Shown: positions 8,397 to 17,467 of the stretch, piece after piece
Numbering within the stretch: the first letter of the stretch is position 1
Layout: the number at the start of each line of letters is the position of its first letter
Source of the DNA: FEB-22 sp003105195
Lineage (GTDB): Bacteria > Pseudomonadota > Alphaproteobacteria > Rhizobiales > Xanthobacteraceae
Direction: 5' to 3'
DNA: 64,000 bases
NCBI GenBank assembly: GCA_027493405.1
Contig: JAOSKV010000012.1
Span: 248,001-312,000, forward strand
The notes under the pieces: generated by a model
What the model saw: the letters and a program-made list of their open reading frames with translations, nothing else
Databases searched by the model: none
Told to the model about the DNA's origin: nothing
Made by a program: the position numbers and the translations under genes

Positions 8397-8459
8397 TGTT
8401 TCGCATCTTGGGGGCCGGCGCCCGACCCTCCCCACCTCAGCCGGGTCGGCGAGGTCGCC

Positions 8460-9035
8460 ATGAACCTGAAGCGACGCCTGCTGTTGCGCGCCTTCGGCCG
8501 GCCGCGCGGCCTGCTCGGCCGGATCGGCGGCCTCGTCATGGCGCATGCCAACCGCCGCTACGCCGAATGGGCTGTCCGGCTCCTCGCCGTGCAGCCGGGC
8601 GATGCGGTGCTGGAGATCGGCTTCGGCCCCGGCGTGGCGGTTGAGCTCCTCGCGGCGCGCACGCCGGCCGGATACATCGCGGGCATCGACGTCTCGCCCG
8701 AGATGCTCGCCCAGGCCGGCCGGCGCAACAGCCGCGCCATCGAGAACGGCCGTGTCGATCTGCGCCATGGCTCCGTGGAGGCGCTGCCCTTCGCGGAGGC
8801 GCGCTTCGCCAAGGCCTTCGCGATCAATTCGCTGCAGGTCTGGCCCGACGCCCGTGCGGGCCTGCGCGAGATCGCGCGCGTATTGCAGCCTGCTGGCACA
8901 CTGCTGCTGATGTTCACGACCCATTCGGGGCGGGGGCGCGAGGGCCTTGCCGGGCTCCTCGCCTCCGCGGGCTTCGCGACGCCGCGCTTTGCCGACACCG
9001 AGGGCGCCTTCGCGGTCGTGACGACCAGGGCGTGA
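8460..9035 (+). CDS. Class I SAM-dependent methyltransferase
   Basis: A 191-residue methyltransferase of the Rossmann-like class. Motif I is VLEIGFGPGVAVELLA (about residues 49-64), followed by motif II GIDVSPEMLAQA and the acidic residue after RVDLRHGSVEALPF. The post-motif helix and strand read EIARVLQPAGTLLLMF. The architecture is that of Methyltransf_11 enzymes. The substrate is unknown. The ATG at 8460 follows a GAGG ribosome binding site. The gene is divergent from the operator-controlled pair, so the shared 140-bp region could regulate both. Confidence 0.88.
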   Translation: MNLKRRLLLRAFGRPRGLLGRIGGLVMAHANRRYAEWAVRLLAVQPGDAVLEIGFGPGVAVELLAARTPAGYIAGIDVSPEMLAQAGRRNSRAIENGRVDLRHGSVEALPFAEARFAKAFAINSLQVWPDARAGLREIARVLQPAGTLLLMFTTHSGRGREGLAGLLASAGFATPRFADTEGAFAVVTTRA

Positions 9036-9464
9036 GCGCGCGCCGCGTCGTGCTTGCGCCGACGCGTTTCCACGTGCTCCGGGGATCGGCCCCGACGAGA
9101 CCCAGCGGCGCCCCCGCCGGCGTCACGTCCGGCGAGAGCGTTCCCGTCGCCTGAGCGCTCGGTCGGCGGACTGCGCCGGCGCGCCGCCGATCCGGAAAGG
9201 CGAAGGGAAGACCGGGGCGGGCTCGTCCGGCGCGGGGCGGGCGAGCCGAGGTGGCGCGCCCGACGCACGGCGTCGGCCCGCACGGCACGCGCTCCGAACG
9301 TCGCATCGACATGCGGAAGGCGAGAACGGCTGAGATTCGCTCGTTCTGCCTGGTCCTTTGCGTGGCTCGGCCGCGCGCGTCGCGAAACGAAATGCGCTCC
9401 CGGTCGTTGGTGACGAGGCGCGTTCTTGCCACGTCCGGTCCGGGAATCAGGAATTACCGTCGCC
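9036..9464. other. Intergenic stretch, nothing recognised
   Basis: Very GC-rich DNA between the methyltransferase and the penicillin-binding protein. Long frames exist only because stops are rare at this base composition; none has a domain or credible start. Confidence 0.5.
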
Positions 9465-11908
9465 ATGCGCCGCCCGCCCCGATCCTCGAGTCCTGCGCAG
9501 ATCCCGCGCGAAGCGTCGTCCGCGCTCGTCGACGATCGCGACCGGCTCGCGCCGGTCGAGGCCGAGGCGGCGCCGCCACCCCATCGTGAAGCCGCCGGGA
9601 CCGGGCCGCGCTTGCACACGCTCGGGGCAGGTCGGACCCTGGTCGCTGCCATCAGGGCGGACCTCGCCGGCTTCGCCCGGCACGTCGGCCTGCTGCTGCG
9701 CAGTGCGACGGCGACCTTGCGGCGCGGGCGCGCCCTCCGGGAGGATGCGAGGCAGGACCGGCTCGCCGACGGTCGACACGCGCGCGCGTCGCGGTTGCGC
9801 CGCGGGGCCGTGGCGCTTCTCATGTCGGCGGGCATCGCGACCCTGCTCGTCGCCGTCGTTCTGACCGGCGGCATCCTCTGGGCGCTGCACGACACGCCCG
9901 TCATCGGCGATCCGGCGCGGTCCGATCGCCCTTCGCTGGTGCTCGAGAGCGCGGATGGCCGCCCGCTCGGGCGCATCGGTCCGCTCTTCGACGCAGTCAC
10001 GAAGCGGAGCGACTTTCCCGATCTGCTCGTCAACGCGGTGCTCGCCATCGAGGACCGTCGCTTCTATCGGCACCTCGGCGTCGATCCACTCGGCATCCTG
10101 CGCGCCGCGCGCGCGAACTACGCCGCCGGCGAGATCGTGGAAGGCGGCAGCACCATCACGCAACAGCTCGTCAAGCTGCGCCTCGTCGGCCGCGAGCGGA
10201 CGATGGACCGCAAGCTGCGGGAGGCTTTTGCTGCGTTGTGGCTCGACTTCAGGCGAGAGAAGGACGACATCCTCACCGATTACCTGAACACGATCTATCT
10301 CGGCGCCGGCGCCCATGGCGTGTCCGCAGCCGCCCGCATCTATTTCGGCAAGCGGCTCTCCGAGCTCTCGGTCGCGGAGGCCGCCATGATCGCCGGCCTG
10401 ATCAAGGCGCCTTCGGTGTACAACCCGTTCCGCAATCCGGAGGCGGCGCGCGAGCGGGCCGCGCAGGTGATCGACGCCATGGTCGAGACCGGCGCGATCG
10501 ACGCGGGGCGACCGCCGCTGCCGCGAAGGTTGCGCCGGCGGCGGTCAGGACCACCGCCGACATCGCGCCGGCGACGTCCTGGTTCGCCGACTGGATCGCC
10601 AAGCACGAGGTCCCGAAAGTGCCGGCCGTCGAAACGCGCAGCATGAAAGTCCGCACGACTTTGGTGCCCGAACTGCAACAGGCGGCCGAACGTGTCGTGG
10701 CGGAGGCGTTCAAGGTGCCGAGGCGAGGCGGGCCCACGCAGCTCGCCCTGGTCGCGATGCGGCCGGATGGAGCGGTGGTCGCCATGGTGGGCGGACGCGA
10801 CTACGACCGCAGCCAGTTCAACCGTGCCGCCGACGCCCGGCGCCAGCCCGGTTCAGCCTTCAAGCTGTTCGTCTATCTCGCGGCCCTGCGCGCCGGCTAT
10901 TCGCCGGGCGACGTGGTCGATGCTTCGCCGATCCGGATCAAGCGCTGGGAACCGGAGAATTTCGGCGGTCGCCGCTACGGCTCGATGTTGCTGGCGCAGG
11001 CCTTTGCGCAGTCCGTCAACACGGCCGCAGTGCGGCTCGCGACCGAGGTCGGACTCGACAAGGTCGTGGCTGCGGCGCGCGACCTCGGTATCGACGCGCC
11101 GCTGCCGGCGGTGCCCAGTCTCGCGCTCGGTACCGCCGAGGTGACGCTCGTCGACCTCACGGGCGCCTTCGCCTCCGTGCGGGCCGGCCGGCGCGTGGAC
11201 CCGTATGGCATCCTCGCGCTCGGATCAGAGAGTCAGGGACTGCGCACCCTCGGCGCGCCCTCGGGCGGCGCCCCTCTGGCGCACGGCGAGGCGCTGACGG
11301 CGCTGCTGCGCGGCGTCGTCGAGAGCGGCACCGGCCGCGGCGCCGATGTCGGCGGCTTCGTCGCGGGCAAGACCGGCACCAGCCAGGATCATCGCGACGC
11401 GTGGTTCATCGGCTTCAACGAGACGTTGGTGGTCGGCGTGTGGGTCGGCAACGACGACCATTCGCCCATGCGCGACGTCACCGGCGGCTCCATGCCGGCG
11501 CTGGTCTGGCGCCGTTTCGTGGAGTATGCGGGCGCTGCCGAGGCGAACATCGCCGCGCGGTCGCGACCGCCCGTCGCCGCGACGTCCGCCACGGATGGAC
11601 GCGCCAGCGTGGACGACGTCGCGTCGCTGGGGGCGGCGACCTCGGACGCGCCGCTGTGCGACGTCGAGGCCTGCGCCGACGCCTTCAGCACGTTCCGTGC
11701 GTCCGATTGCACCTATTCGCGCCGCGGCCGCCGGCGGCTGTGCCCGATCCTGCCGCGCTCGGGCGGAGGACCGGACCAAGGATTGGCGCAGACGCCGGCC
11801 GGCCCGCTCTGCAACATCGAGCTCTGCTCGCGCCGCTACCGGTCTTTCGATCCCGCCGATTGCACGTATCAGCCCTACCGCGGTCCGCGGCGCCTCTGCG
11901 ACCGATGA
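9465..11908 (+). CDS. Class A penicillin-binding protein with BA14K-like tail, one frameshift
   Basis: A bifunctional peptidoglycan synthase of about 810 residues. It has a basic cytoplasmic N-terminus, a TM helix (LMSAGIATLLVAVVLTGGIL), then a GT51 glycosyltransferase domain with IEDRRFYRHLGVDPLGI and GGSTITQQLVK. After a break, the transpeptidase domain has SAFK (catalytic Ser), SVN and KTGTS. The C-terminus carries two Cys-rich units, each C-x4-C-x11-DCTY...RRLC, resembling the BA14K motif. Frame changes once near 10500-10520 by loss of one base in a Pro/Ala-rich linker. Everything on both sides is intact, so sequencing error is as likely as real disruption. The ATG at 9465 is the first in frame. 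Convergent with the L,D-transpeptidase gene. Confidence 0.85.
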
Positions 11909-11941
11909 TGCGGGGACGCTGATGGTCGGCGGCGTCCCGCA

Positions 11942-13558
11942 TCAGTATCCGGGATGCCAGCCGCCGAAGAAGCCGAAGGTCCTGCGCGGCGCATACCAGC
12001 CGCGGTGAACCGGGGCCTCGCGCGCGCGGCTGGAATGCTGGTTGGCGGATCGCGCTGCACGAGCGGAGCGGGCGACCGTGCTGCCGCGCTGGCTGCGCTC
12101 CGTCACGACCAGGTACCGGCCCTTCAACGCCGATCGCACACGCGCGTCGTAGCCGTAGACATCTGGCCTCACGACCAGCCGGCCGTCGTTTGCGACGAAG
12201 GCGTTCATGTAGACGATGTGGATCGGAACACGTGTCTCGAGCGGGATCCACCGCTCGGTCGTGCCGTACATGCCGGTCAACCGCGCCGGCGTGTAGTTCC
12301 CGGCCGGGGCGCCGATCGCCAGCACCTGCGCGGCGAACTGATCGGGGTTCTGCACGCGCACGCATCCCGCGCTGTGAGCGCGCGGGTCGCGCTTGAACAG
12401 GTGTTTGTCGGGCGTGTCGTGCAGGTAGACGTGGAACGGATTCGGAAAGTTGACCTTCAACCGCCCGAGCGCATTGCGGGGGCCCGGCGGCTGGCGCACC
12501 GTGATGCTCCCGTCGCGCGCGCGCGACACCACCAGTCCCATGCGGCTCAGCGCGTGAGGGTCGCGCGAGAGTGCCGGCAGGTGGCGCCCGTAGACGATCG
12601 ACTTCGGCACGTGCCAGGTGGGATTGACCTGGACGTTCTCGATCTCGTCGGAAAAGACCGGCGAGGGGGTGTGCGTCTTGCCGACGACGATGCGGGTGTG
12701 AAATACGCGCTGGCCGTCGCGGACCACGTCGAGCGTGTAGTCCGGAATGTTCACCAGCACGTGGGACGCGCCGAGATCGCGCGGCAGCCAGCGCCAGCGC
12801 TCCATGTTCGAAAGGATGACGTCGATTGGGCTCGTGGCAGGCCTGCCCTTGCGGCCGCGCCTCGGCTGATCGTCCGTCGCGCTGGCCCGGCGCAGCTCCG
12901 CGAGCTTGGCCTTGAGGGCGCGGAATCCCGCGTGCGGCGGATTGAACGCGTCGAGTGCCCGCGCGACGTCGTCGGCGCCCGATAGCGTGTCGAGCACGTG
13001 CAGCGGATCGGGAACGGGCGGAGCAGCCGCGATATTGGGACTGATGCGCGACGGGGTCACCCGGCCGGACTGGGCATCGCGCGCATAGGACATGAGCGAT
13101 GCCATCAACGCGAGCTCGGTCTTGGCCAGCGTCTCCGCATCCGCGGCCGCAAGATCGAGGCCAGGCGTCGGATAGTCGCTCGCGTCGAGTCCATCGGCGT
13201 CGGCGGCCTTGAGCCGCGCGACCGCGGCATGGAACTGCGCCGTCGTCCCGCCGGCGTCGATCCACACCGGGGCGAAGTCGCGCGCCGCGTAGAAGCTGCG
13301 GAGCGCCTCGCGATGCCCGGCCTCGTCCACGATCCTCTCGAGAGCATCGCCCAGTAGCATCCGGATGCCGTCGGCGACCGGCGCCAGCTCCGGTGCGAGT
13401 CGCGCCCGCTCGTCCGGCGCGCTTGCCTGCGCGGCCGCGGGAGATACGACATCCGCCCGTGTCGTGGCGACGCTCTCGGGCGCGGCTACGGCCAGATGGG
13501 AGACGAGGATGGCGGTCGGCGCGAGCGAGAGCCGAGTGATGGTGCTGAGATGGCGCAT
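11942..13558 (-). CDS. L,D-transpeptidase (YcbB/YkuD family)
   Basis: A 538-residue periplasmic enzyme that makes 3-3 crosslinks in peptidoglycan or attaches proteins to it. A signal peptide (residues 1-25, ending AVAAPE) is followed by an N-terminal scaffold domain around residues 60-150 (LRSFYAARDFAPVWIDAGG, typical of YcbB). A peptidoglycan-binding-like helical region comes next, then the YkuD catalytic domain, with HVYLHDTPDKHLFKRDPRAH continuing into SAGCVRV, which holds the catalytic Cys. The tail ends in an aromatic-rich segment (TFGFFGGWHPGY). It is convergent with the class A PBP, so two wall enzymes lie side by side. The ATG at 13558 begins the signal peptide. Confidence 0.92.
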   Translation of the reverse strand: MRHLSTITRLSLAPTAILVSHLAVAAPESVATTRADVVSPAAAQASAPDERARLAPELAPVADGIRMLLGDALERIVDEAGHREALRSFYAARDFAPVWIDAGGTTAQFHAAVARLKAADADGLDASDYPTPGLDLAAADAETLAKTELALMASLMSYARDAQSGRVTPSRISPNIAAAPPVPDPLHVLDTLSGADDVARALDAFNPPHAGFRALKAKLAELRRASATDDQPRRGRKGRPATSPIDVILSNMERWRWLPRDLGASHVLVNIPDYTLDVVRDGQRVFHTRIVVGKTHTPSPVFSDEIENVQVNPTWHVPKSIVYGRHLPALSRDPHALSRMGLVVSRARDGSITVRQPPGPRNALGRLKVNFPNPFHVYLHDTPDKHLFKRDPRAHSAGCVRVQNPDQFAAQVLAIGAPAGNYTPARLTGMYGTTERWIPLETRVPIHIVYMNAFVANDGRLVVRPDVYGYDARVRSALKGRYLVVTERSQRGSTVARSARAARSANQHSSRAREAPVHRGWYAPRRTFGFFGGWHPGY

Positions 13559-13778
13559 GAGCTTCCTTTCCCCCGGGCAAGCGGCGAAGTGACAATGTGC
13601 CTTGGCGATGCATGGTTCCGGCGATCGGGCGCCGGGTGGGGTGCAGCGCCTGGGCGCGGCGTATCCGGCAGCGCGACTCCGGACGCGCGCAAGCCGCGGC
13701 CGATCGCGGCCCGGTGAGCCTGCACCGCGGCGGAACCCAGTTCCCTTCCGCGGCTTATAGAACCGTGGAGGTATCGAC

Positions 13779-14072
13779 ATGGCCAAGCGACCAGCCTGGA
13801 AGCGGCCCGGCTCCCCGATCGGGAAGAAGGGGCCACGCAAAGCGAACCCGAAATACAAGCGGCGGCTGGGCCAGCCGTGGAGCAAGGAGGATGTCCGCGC
13901 CTTGCGCAGCCTCGCCCGCGAGAACACGCCGACCGGCGTGATCAGCCTCAAGCTGCAGCGCCCGCCGACCGCGATCCGCAGCAAGGCGCAGCGCGAGGGC
14001 ATCTCGCTCAAGCCCACCAACCGCTCGCCCTACAGCCGCGGCAAGGCCAGCAAGTCCCGGTCGCGCCGCTGA
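13779..14072 (+). CDS. Small basic SANT/Myb-like DNA-binding protein
   Basis: A 97-residue, strongly basic protein. The central part (QPWSKEDVRALRSLARENTP, then SLKLQRPPTAIRSKAQREGI) has the spacing of a SANT/Myb or GcrA-like three-helix domain: a Trp and acidic cluster in helix 1 and a TAIRSKA-type recognition helix. Both ends are Lys/Arg/Ser-rich and likely disordered. It probably binds DNA. The target is unknown. A GGAGG ribosome binding site precedes the ATG. Confidence 0.65.
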   Translation: MAKRPAWKRPGSPIGKKGPRKANPKYKRRLGQPWSKEDVRALRSLARENTPTGVISLKLQRPPTAIRSKAQREGISLKPTNRSPYSRGKASKSRSRR

Positions 14073-14120
14073 ACGGGTCGCCGCGTCCCCGCGGCGGTCA
14101 GTCGAGGTGATGCCCCGCGA

Positions 14121-14969
14121 TCAGGGCCCGTTCTGCGCGGTCTCGGTGTCGCACACGATCACGCGATAGCCGCACTTGCGGAAGAAGCCGATCGCTTCGG
14201 CGCGGTGCCGCGCCTCGATCCACATGTCGAGGACGAGCGAGCGGCCCGGCCCGACGCCGGCCATGCAGAGCGCGAGCAGCTCGGCGGCGAGCTTCTCCTC
14301 GAAGATGCGGACGGTGGCCCGACCCCAATGGGCCACTTCGAGCCCGAAACGGGCGCCCGCCCGCAGCGCCTCCGAGGCGTGATGACAGCCGGCCGCGATC
14401 TCCGACAGGATCCTGTCGCCGTGCACCACCGCGACTGCCGGGCTCGCGAGGCTGATCGCCGCCGTGGTCTTGCCCGTAAGCGTGCGCCCCATGAACAGCC
14501 AGGCGATGGGGGCCGCGCTGGTCACGCGCATCCAGACCAGCGGCTGCTCGTCGATGCACGCACCGTCGATGCGGAATGCGCAGGAGGGATGCCGGCGGCT
14601 CAGAGTCGCGGTGAGCTCTTCCCGGTCGGGCGTCCCGAGGCCGGCCGTGGACAGGCAACACACCAGTGCGCGGCAGCGGGCAATCTCGAGCGCGCCCAGG
14701 CGTCGGTCGAGCTGCGCGAGCGTGAAGGGCGTTGTGAAGACGATCGCATCGTTGTTCGCGACATCGGCGGTGAACCGGCGGCCGACATGGATGCGCTTGG
14801 TCTTCACGTAGTCGTAAAGGCGGTCGTCGAGCGGTCCGCCACGATGGACGATATGCACCGCCGCGATTTCGTCGATCTCGGGCAGGAGATTGTGCCAAAC
14901 TGCGGGCGGCAAGAGGAGGTGCGCGCGCTGCCGAGGAATGGCGAACCTGTCGAGCAATCGCGAGAGCAT
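14121..14969 (-). CDS. P-loop protein of unknown function
   Basis: A 282-residue protein with a Walker A motif in the middle (AWLFMGRTLTGKTTAAISLA, about residues 157-176, pattern GxxxxGKT). A possible Walker B strand follows (SLVLDMWIEARHRAEAIGFF, about residues 240-260) with a helix that recalls small-molecule kinases. The N-terminal 130 residues show no known domain but contain several hydrophobic strands (AVHIVHRGG, AIVFTTPF, RALVCCLS), as if a receiver-like alpha/beta fold preceded the P-loop. No signal peptide. No partner gene is obvious; the phage-type repressor gene lies downstream of the intergenic gap. It could be an NTP-dependent kinase or a defence ATPase. Confidence 0.6.
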   Translation of the reverse strand: MLSRLLDRFAIPRQRAHLLLPPAVWHNLLPEIDEIAAVHIVHRGGPLDDRLYDYVKTKRIHVGRRFTADVANNDAIVFTTPFTLAQLDRRLGALEIARCRALVCCLSTAGLGTPDREELTATLSRRHPSCAFRIDGACIDEQPLVWMRVTSAAPIAWLFMGRTLTGKTTAAISLASPAVAVVHGDRILSEIAAGCHHASEALRAGARFGLEVAHWGRATVRIFEEKLAAELLALCMAGVGPGRSLVLDMWIEARHRAEAIGFFRKCGYRVIVCDTETAQNGP

Positions 14970-15150
14970 CGTGGTGAGCCTGGCCTGCCCACAACGGGCA
15001 CGATCTGTGCGGCATCATCGCGTGGAATCGGGCGCGCCGCCAAGGGGGAGGGAGGCTCCGCGGCGTCCCCGCGAAGACCGGGCTTGCGCGTCCTTGCTGC
15101 GGTTCAGCGCATGACGGGGAGAGCTGGCACGAGACCGGACGTCGGGTGGA

Positions 15151-15714
15151 TCATCGCGGCTGCATCGATTTCACCGGCGCGGCCCAGTCGATGGCGATGT
15201 CGGTGAGGGGGGCCTCGGTGTTGGAGATCAGGTGGAACAGGCCCTTGGCCTTGCTGCGCTGGATCTTCTTGATCAGCACGCGGCCGTCGGCGAGGCCGAC
15301 CACGCAGAGCTTGCCGATCAGCTCCGGCGACACCGGGCGGTGCACCTCGTCGTAGTAGACGAGCCAGCGGTCGAACAGCGCGCCGAGGCTCTCGCCGCGG
15401 ATCTCGACCGCGACGGTCTCGGCCGCGGTGTCGTCGGGGGCGGGCACGCGGTCGAGCTCGTCCTGCTGCTGGCGGTCGTAGTAGTGCGCCTCGGCGCCGG
15501 CGCCGACATAGCCCACGAGCGGCACCGCGCGCGCGCCGTCGAGCTCGAGATACGCGCGGATCAGCGGGATCTCGCGCGCCTTGATCTCGCGCTCCCCCTG
15601 CAGCAGGGCGGTCACGGCCGAGGGCTGGCGGCCGAGCGCCTGGGCGAGGCCCTTCTTGGACTTGCCGGGCTTCTTGAGCCCGTCGACGATCTCGCTGAGG
15701 TCCATGCTCTGCAT
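15151..15714 (-). CDS. Phage-type CI/LexA-like repressor, HTH plus S24 peptidase
   Basis: A 187-residue repressor. Residues 4-55 form a helix-turn-helix domain (KSKKGLAQALGRQPSAVTAL), and residues 65-187 form an S24 LexA-like self-cleavage domain. Within it VGYVGAGAEAHYY is the usual entry strand, and GESLGALF holds the candidate nucleophilic Ser where the family has GxSM. VLIKKIQ holds the candidate general-base Lys. Such proteins keep a prophage silent until RecA filaments trigger cleavage. The ATG at 15714 is 3 bases from an operator palindrome, so it is very likely autoregulated. Divergent from the Cro-like gene across an 84-base control region. Confidence 0.87.
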   Translation of the reverse strand: MQSMDLSEIVDGLKKPGKSKKGLAQALGRQPSAVTALLQGEREIKAREIPLIRAYLELDGARAVPLVGYVGAGAEAHYYDRQQQDELDRVPAPDDTAAETVAVEIRGESLGALFDRWLVYYDEVHRPVSPELIGKLCVVGLADGRVLIKKIQRSKAKGLFHLISNTEAPLTDIAIDWAAPVKSMQPR

Positions 15715-15716
15715 GA

Positions 15717-15790
15717 TTTCCGAATATCAGAAAAATTCAATTCTGGAAATCAGAAATACGCGCTTGACTCTGATTTTGGATAATCCGAAA
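15717..15790. promoter_or_regulatory. Divergent operator region with three 17-bp palindromes
   Basis: Three related inverted repeats fill the gap between the repressor and the Cro-like gene: TTTCCGAATATCAGAAA (15717-15733), ATTCTGGAAATCAGAAA (15740-15756) and TTTTGGATAATCCGAAA (15774-15790). They share the half-site ATCMGAAA. A plus-strand -35 hexamer TTGACT lies at 15764-15769, just before the third site. This is the classic three-operator layout of a lysogeny switch. Similar sites occur at 8349-8396. Confidence 0.8.
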
Positions 15791-15798
15791 TTGGTCGC

Positions 15799-16029
15799 AT
15801 GGAGCCGGCGGCAAGCATCGTCAGGAAGCTCGGCGGGGAGGCGCGTGTCGCGCATGCGACGGGCACGTCCTATACGGCCCCCTATCGCTGGCAGCACCCG
15901 CGCGAGAAAGGCGGGACCGGCGGCCTGATCCCGCAGCGCCATCACCGCACCCTGCTGGACTATGCGCGCGTCCGCCGCATCCCCTTGACGGCCGAGGACT
16001 TCCTGCCGCGCACGGAGGCGACGCCGTGA
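15799..16029 (+). CDS. Cro-like HTH protein of the carph-isopro type
   Basis: A 76-residue protein transcribed divergently from the S24 repressor, the position of a Cro regulator. It has an N-terminal helix-turn-helix (ASIVRKLGGEARVAHATGTS, then APYRWQHPREKGGTGGLIP) followed by QRHHRTLLDYARVRRIPLTA. This is the layout of the small 'carph-isopro' DNA-binding proteins found in alphaproteobacterial prophages. It presumably competes with the repressor at the shared operators. The ATG is 8 bases after the third palindrome with no clear ribosome binding site, so translation may be leaderless. Confidence 0.75.
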   Translation: MEPAASIVRKLGGEARVAHATGTSYTAPYRWQHPREKGGTGGLIPQRHHRTLLDYARVRRIPLTAEDFLPRTEATP

Positions 16030-16245
16030 CCCGCCCAGAGCCGTCTCCCCGACGAACCCGCACGGGTACGCGCATTGCCGGATTTCTGCCTCGGCGCGAA
16101 TCGCCTATCCGGCGGACATCATCTCGCTCGCCGTTCTCCTCCCCGGGCGAGCCGACTCGCCGGGCGCGCCAATGCGCTCGGCATCTTCCTTCACGGCACG
16201 AGGGGCCTTCGCCTCGCCGCGATCTCCACCGGCAGGAGCGCCACC

Positions 16246-16745
16246 ATGCGTGACGTCCCGGTCGAGAGCACGCTGCGCCGGCGCTATGCCGCGGCGCGCG
16301 CGCGCCTGGAGGCACCGCCCGCGAAGCCCGCCCCGCCGCAGCCGTTGCGCCACCCCCCGACCTGCTCGCGCAGCCCGTTACCTGCGACGCGATCATCGCC
16401 CATGTCTGCGCCTTCTATGGCGTCTCGCACCTCGAGCTCCGCTCGCCGCAGCGCGGCGCGCCGGTGCTGCGCGCGCGCATGGTCGTGATCCACCTCGCGC
16501 GCACGCTCACGATGCGCTCGCTGCCGGCAATCGGCGGCCGCGTCGGCCGGAGCCACAGCGCGGTGCATCACGCGGCGCGCCGCATCGCCGGCGCGCTCAC
16601 CCGCGATGCCGCGCTCGCGCGCGAGGTCGCCGAGCTCGCCCGCCGCATCGCCGTGCGCGAGCCGCCGTCCGGCCCGCGGCGCGGCAGGCCGGCATGCTGT
16701 CCCTTCTGCGGTCGCCCGCGAATGGACGGCGACAACGACGCATAG
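16246..16745 (+). CDS. DnaA domain IV-like replication initiator fragment, one frameshift
   Basis: A protein of about 166 residues whose C-terminal half matches the DNA-binding domain IV of DnaA. It has CDAIIAHVCAFYGVSHLELR, then ARMVVIHLARTLTMRSLPAI and GRSHSAVHHAARRI, where the family has D/GRDHSTVxxA. It ends with a CPFCGRP zinc-ribbon-like pair. The N-terminal half (MRDVPVESTLRRRYAAARAR) is in another frame. The switch falls in a C6 run at about 16353-16358, and one extra C would join them. The ATG at 16246 has an AGGAG site. Stand-alone domain IV proteins occur in phages, where they may bind origins or modulate host DnaA. Sits behind the Cro-like gene. Confidence 0.7.
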
Positions 16746-16753
16746 GCGACCTC

Positions 16754-17302
16754 GTGGCCCGCCCCCGCAAGACCCGCGTGACGCTGCCCGGCCTGCGGAG
16801 TCCGGCGCACGCGCGGCTCGCGGCAGATCTGCCGCACAACGCGGAGGTCGCGCGCGCCGTGGTCGACGACCCGTACGAGCCCGGCGCCCACATCACGGTG
16901 CTGCGCGCGATCCGCGACGATCCCTTGGCGCGGCTTCGCGCGCGCGACCAGATCGACGAGGCGCAATACCGGGCCGGACGCGCATGGCAGGCCGATCACG
17001 AGGCGGCCGAAAGCGGCCGCCTGGCTTCGCTCGACCTCACGCGCATCAAGAGCGACGGCGGCGCCTATACGGGACCCGACACCGATCGCGTCGACGCCGC
17101 GCGCAAGCGGCTTGCCCGCGACCGCGCGCTTCTCGGCGCCCGCGCCGAGGCCGTGCTGCGCGACGTGCTCGCCCGCGGGCTCATGCTCGAGCAGGTCGCC
17201 GTGCGCCACGGTCATCCCGACGCCCGCAGCCGCTACTATTTCGGGCGCCTGTTTCGCGAGGCGCTCGAGACGATCGCCAAGGCGCGCGGGCTCGCGGGGT
17301 GA
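16754..17302 (+). CDS. DUF6456-like phage early protein
   Basis: A 182-residue protein starting at GTG 16754. Its core reads DPYEPGAHITVLRAIRDDPL, then RARDQIDEAQYRAGRAWQAD. That is a pattern I associate with DUF6456-type helix-rich proteins that occur in Hyphomicrobiales chromosomes and prophages. The C-terminal third (LRDVLARGLMLEQVAVRHGH, then RYYFGRLFREALETIAK) resembles a helix-turn-helix of the kind used in small phage late regulators. It lies 8 bases after the DnaA-like gene in the same direction, so both are probably one early operon with the Cro-like gene. It may regulate transcription; this is inference. Confidence 0.6.
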   Translation: MARPRKTRVTLPGLRSPAHARLAADLPHNAEVARAVVDDPYEPGAHITVLRAIRDDPLARLRARDQIDEAQYRAGRAWQADHEAAESGRLASLDLTRIKSDGGAYTGPDTDRVDAARKRLARDRALLGARAEAVLRDVLARGLMLEQVAVRHGHPDARSRYYFGRLFREALETIAKARGLAG

Positions 17303-17329
17303 GGGTCGGCGACCGGCCGCACACGAGCG

Positions 17330-17467
17330 TCACTTGGCGGCGAACCACAGGAACACGATCGTGAGCGCGATCAGAGCGACGGTCCAGCCGATGAGATAGG
17401 CTCTGTTGTTCGAGGCTCCAACTCCGGCGGAAGCGGCAGGGCCTTCCGGAAGGTCGGGATGATCCAT
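17330..17467 (-). CDS. 45-residue single-pass membrane protein
   Basis: A short gene. The N-terminal half is polar (MDHPDLPEGPAASAGVGASN) and the C-terminal half is a transmembrane helix (AYLIGWTVALIALTIVFLWF), ending AAK. A purine-rich AAAGGA site precedes the ATG. Charge distribution suggests the N-terminus is outside. Similar tiny proteins occur in many alphaproteobacteria without an assigned role. Confidence 0.5.
   Translation of the reverse strand: MDHPDLPEGPAASAGVGASNNRAYLIGWTVALIALTIVFLWFAAK

Noticed and set aside
16026..16253. Arg/Ser-rich 75-codon frame overlapping the Cro-like stop
   Set aside because: Composition looks like a frame shadow. The GTG overlap with the stop is suggestive, but no homology pattern is visible.
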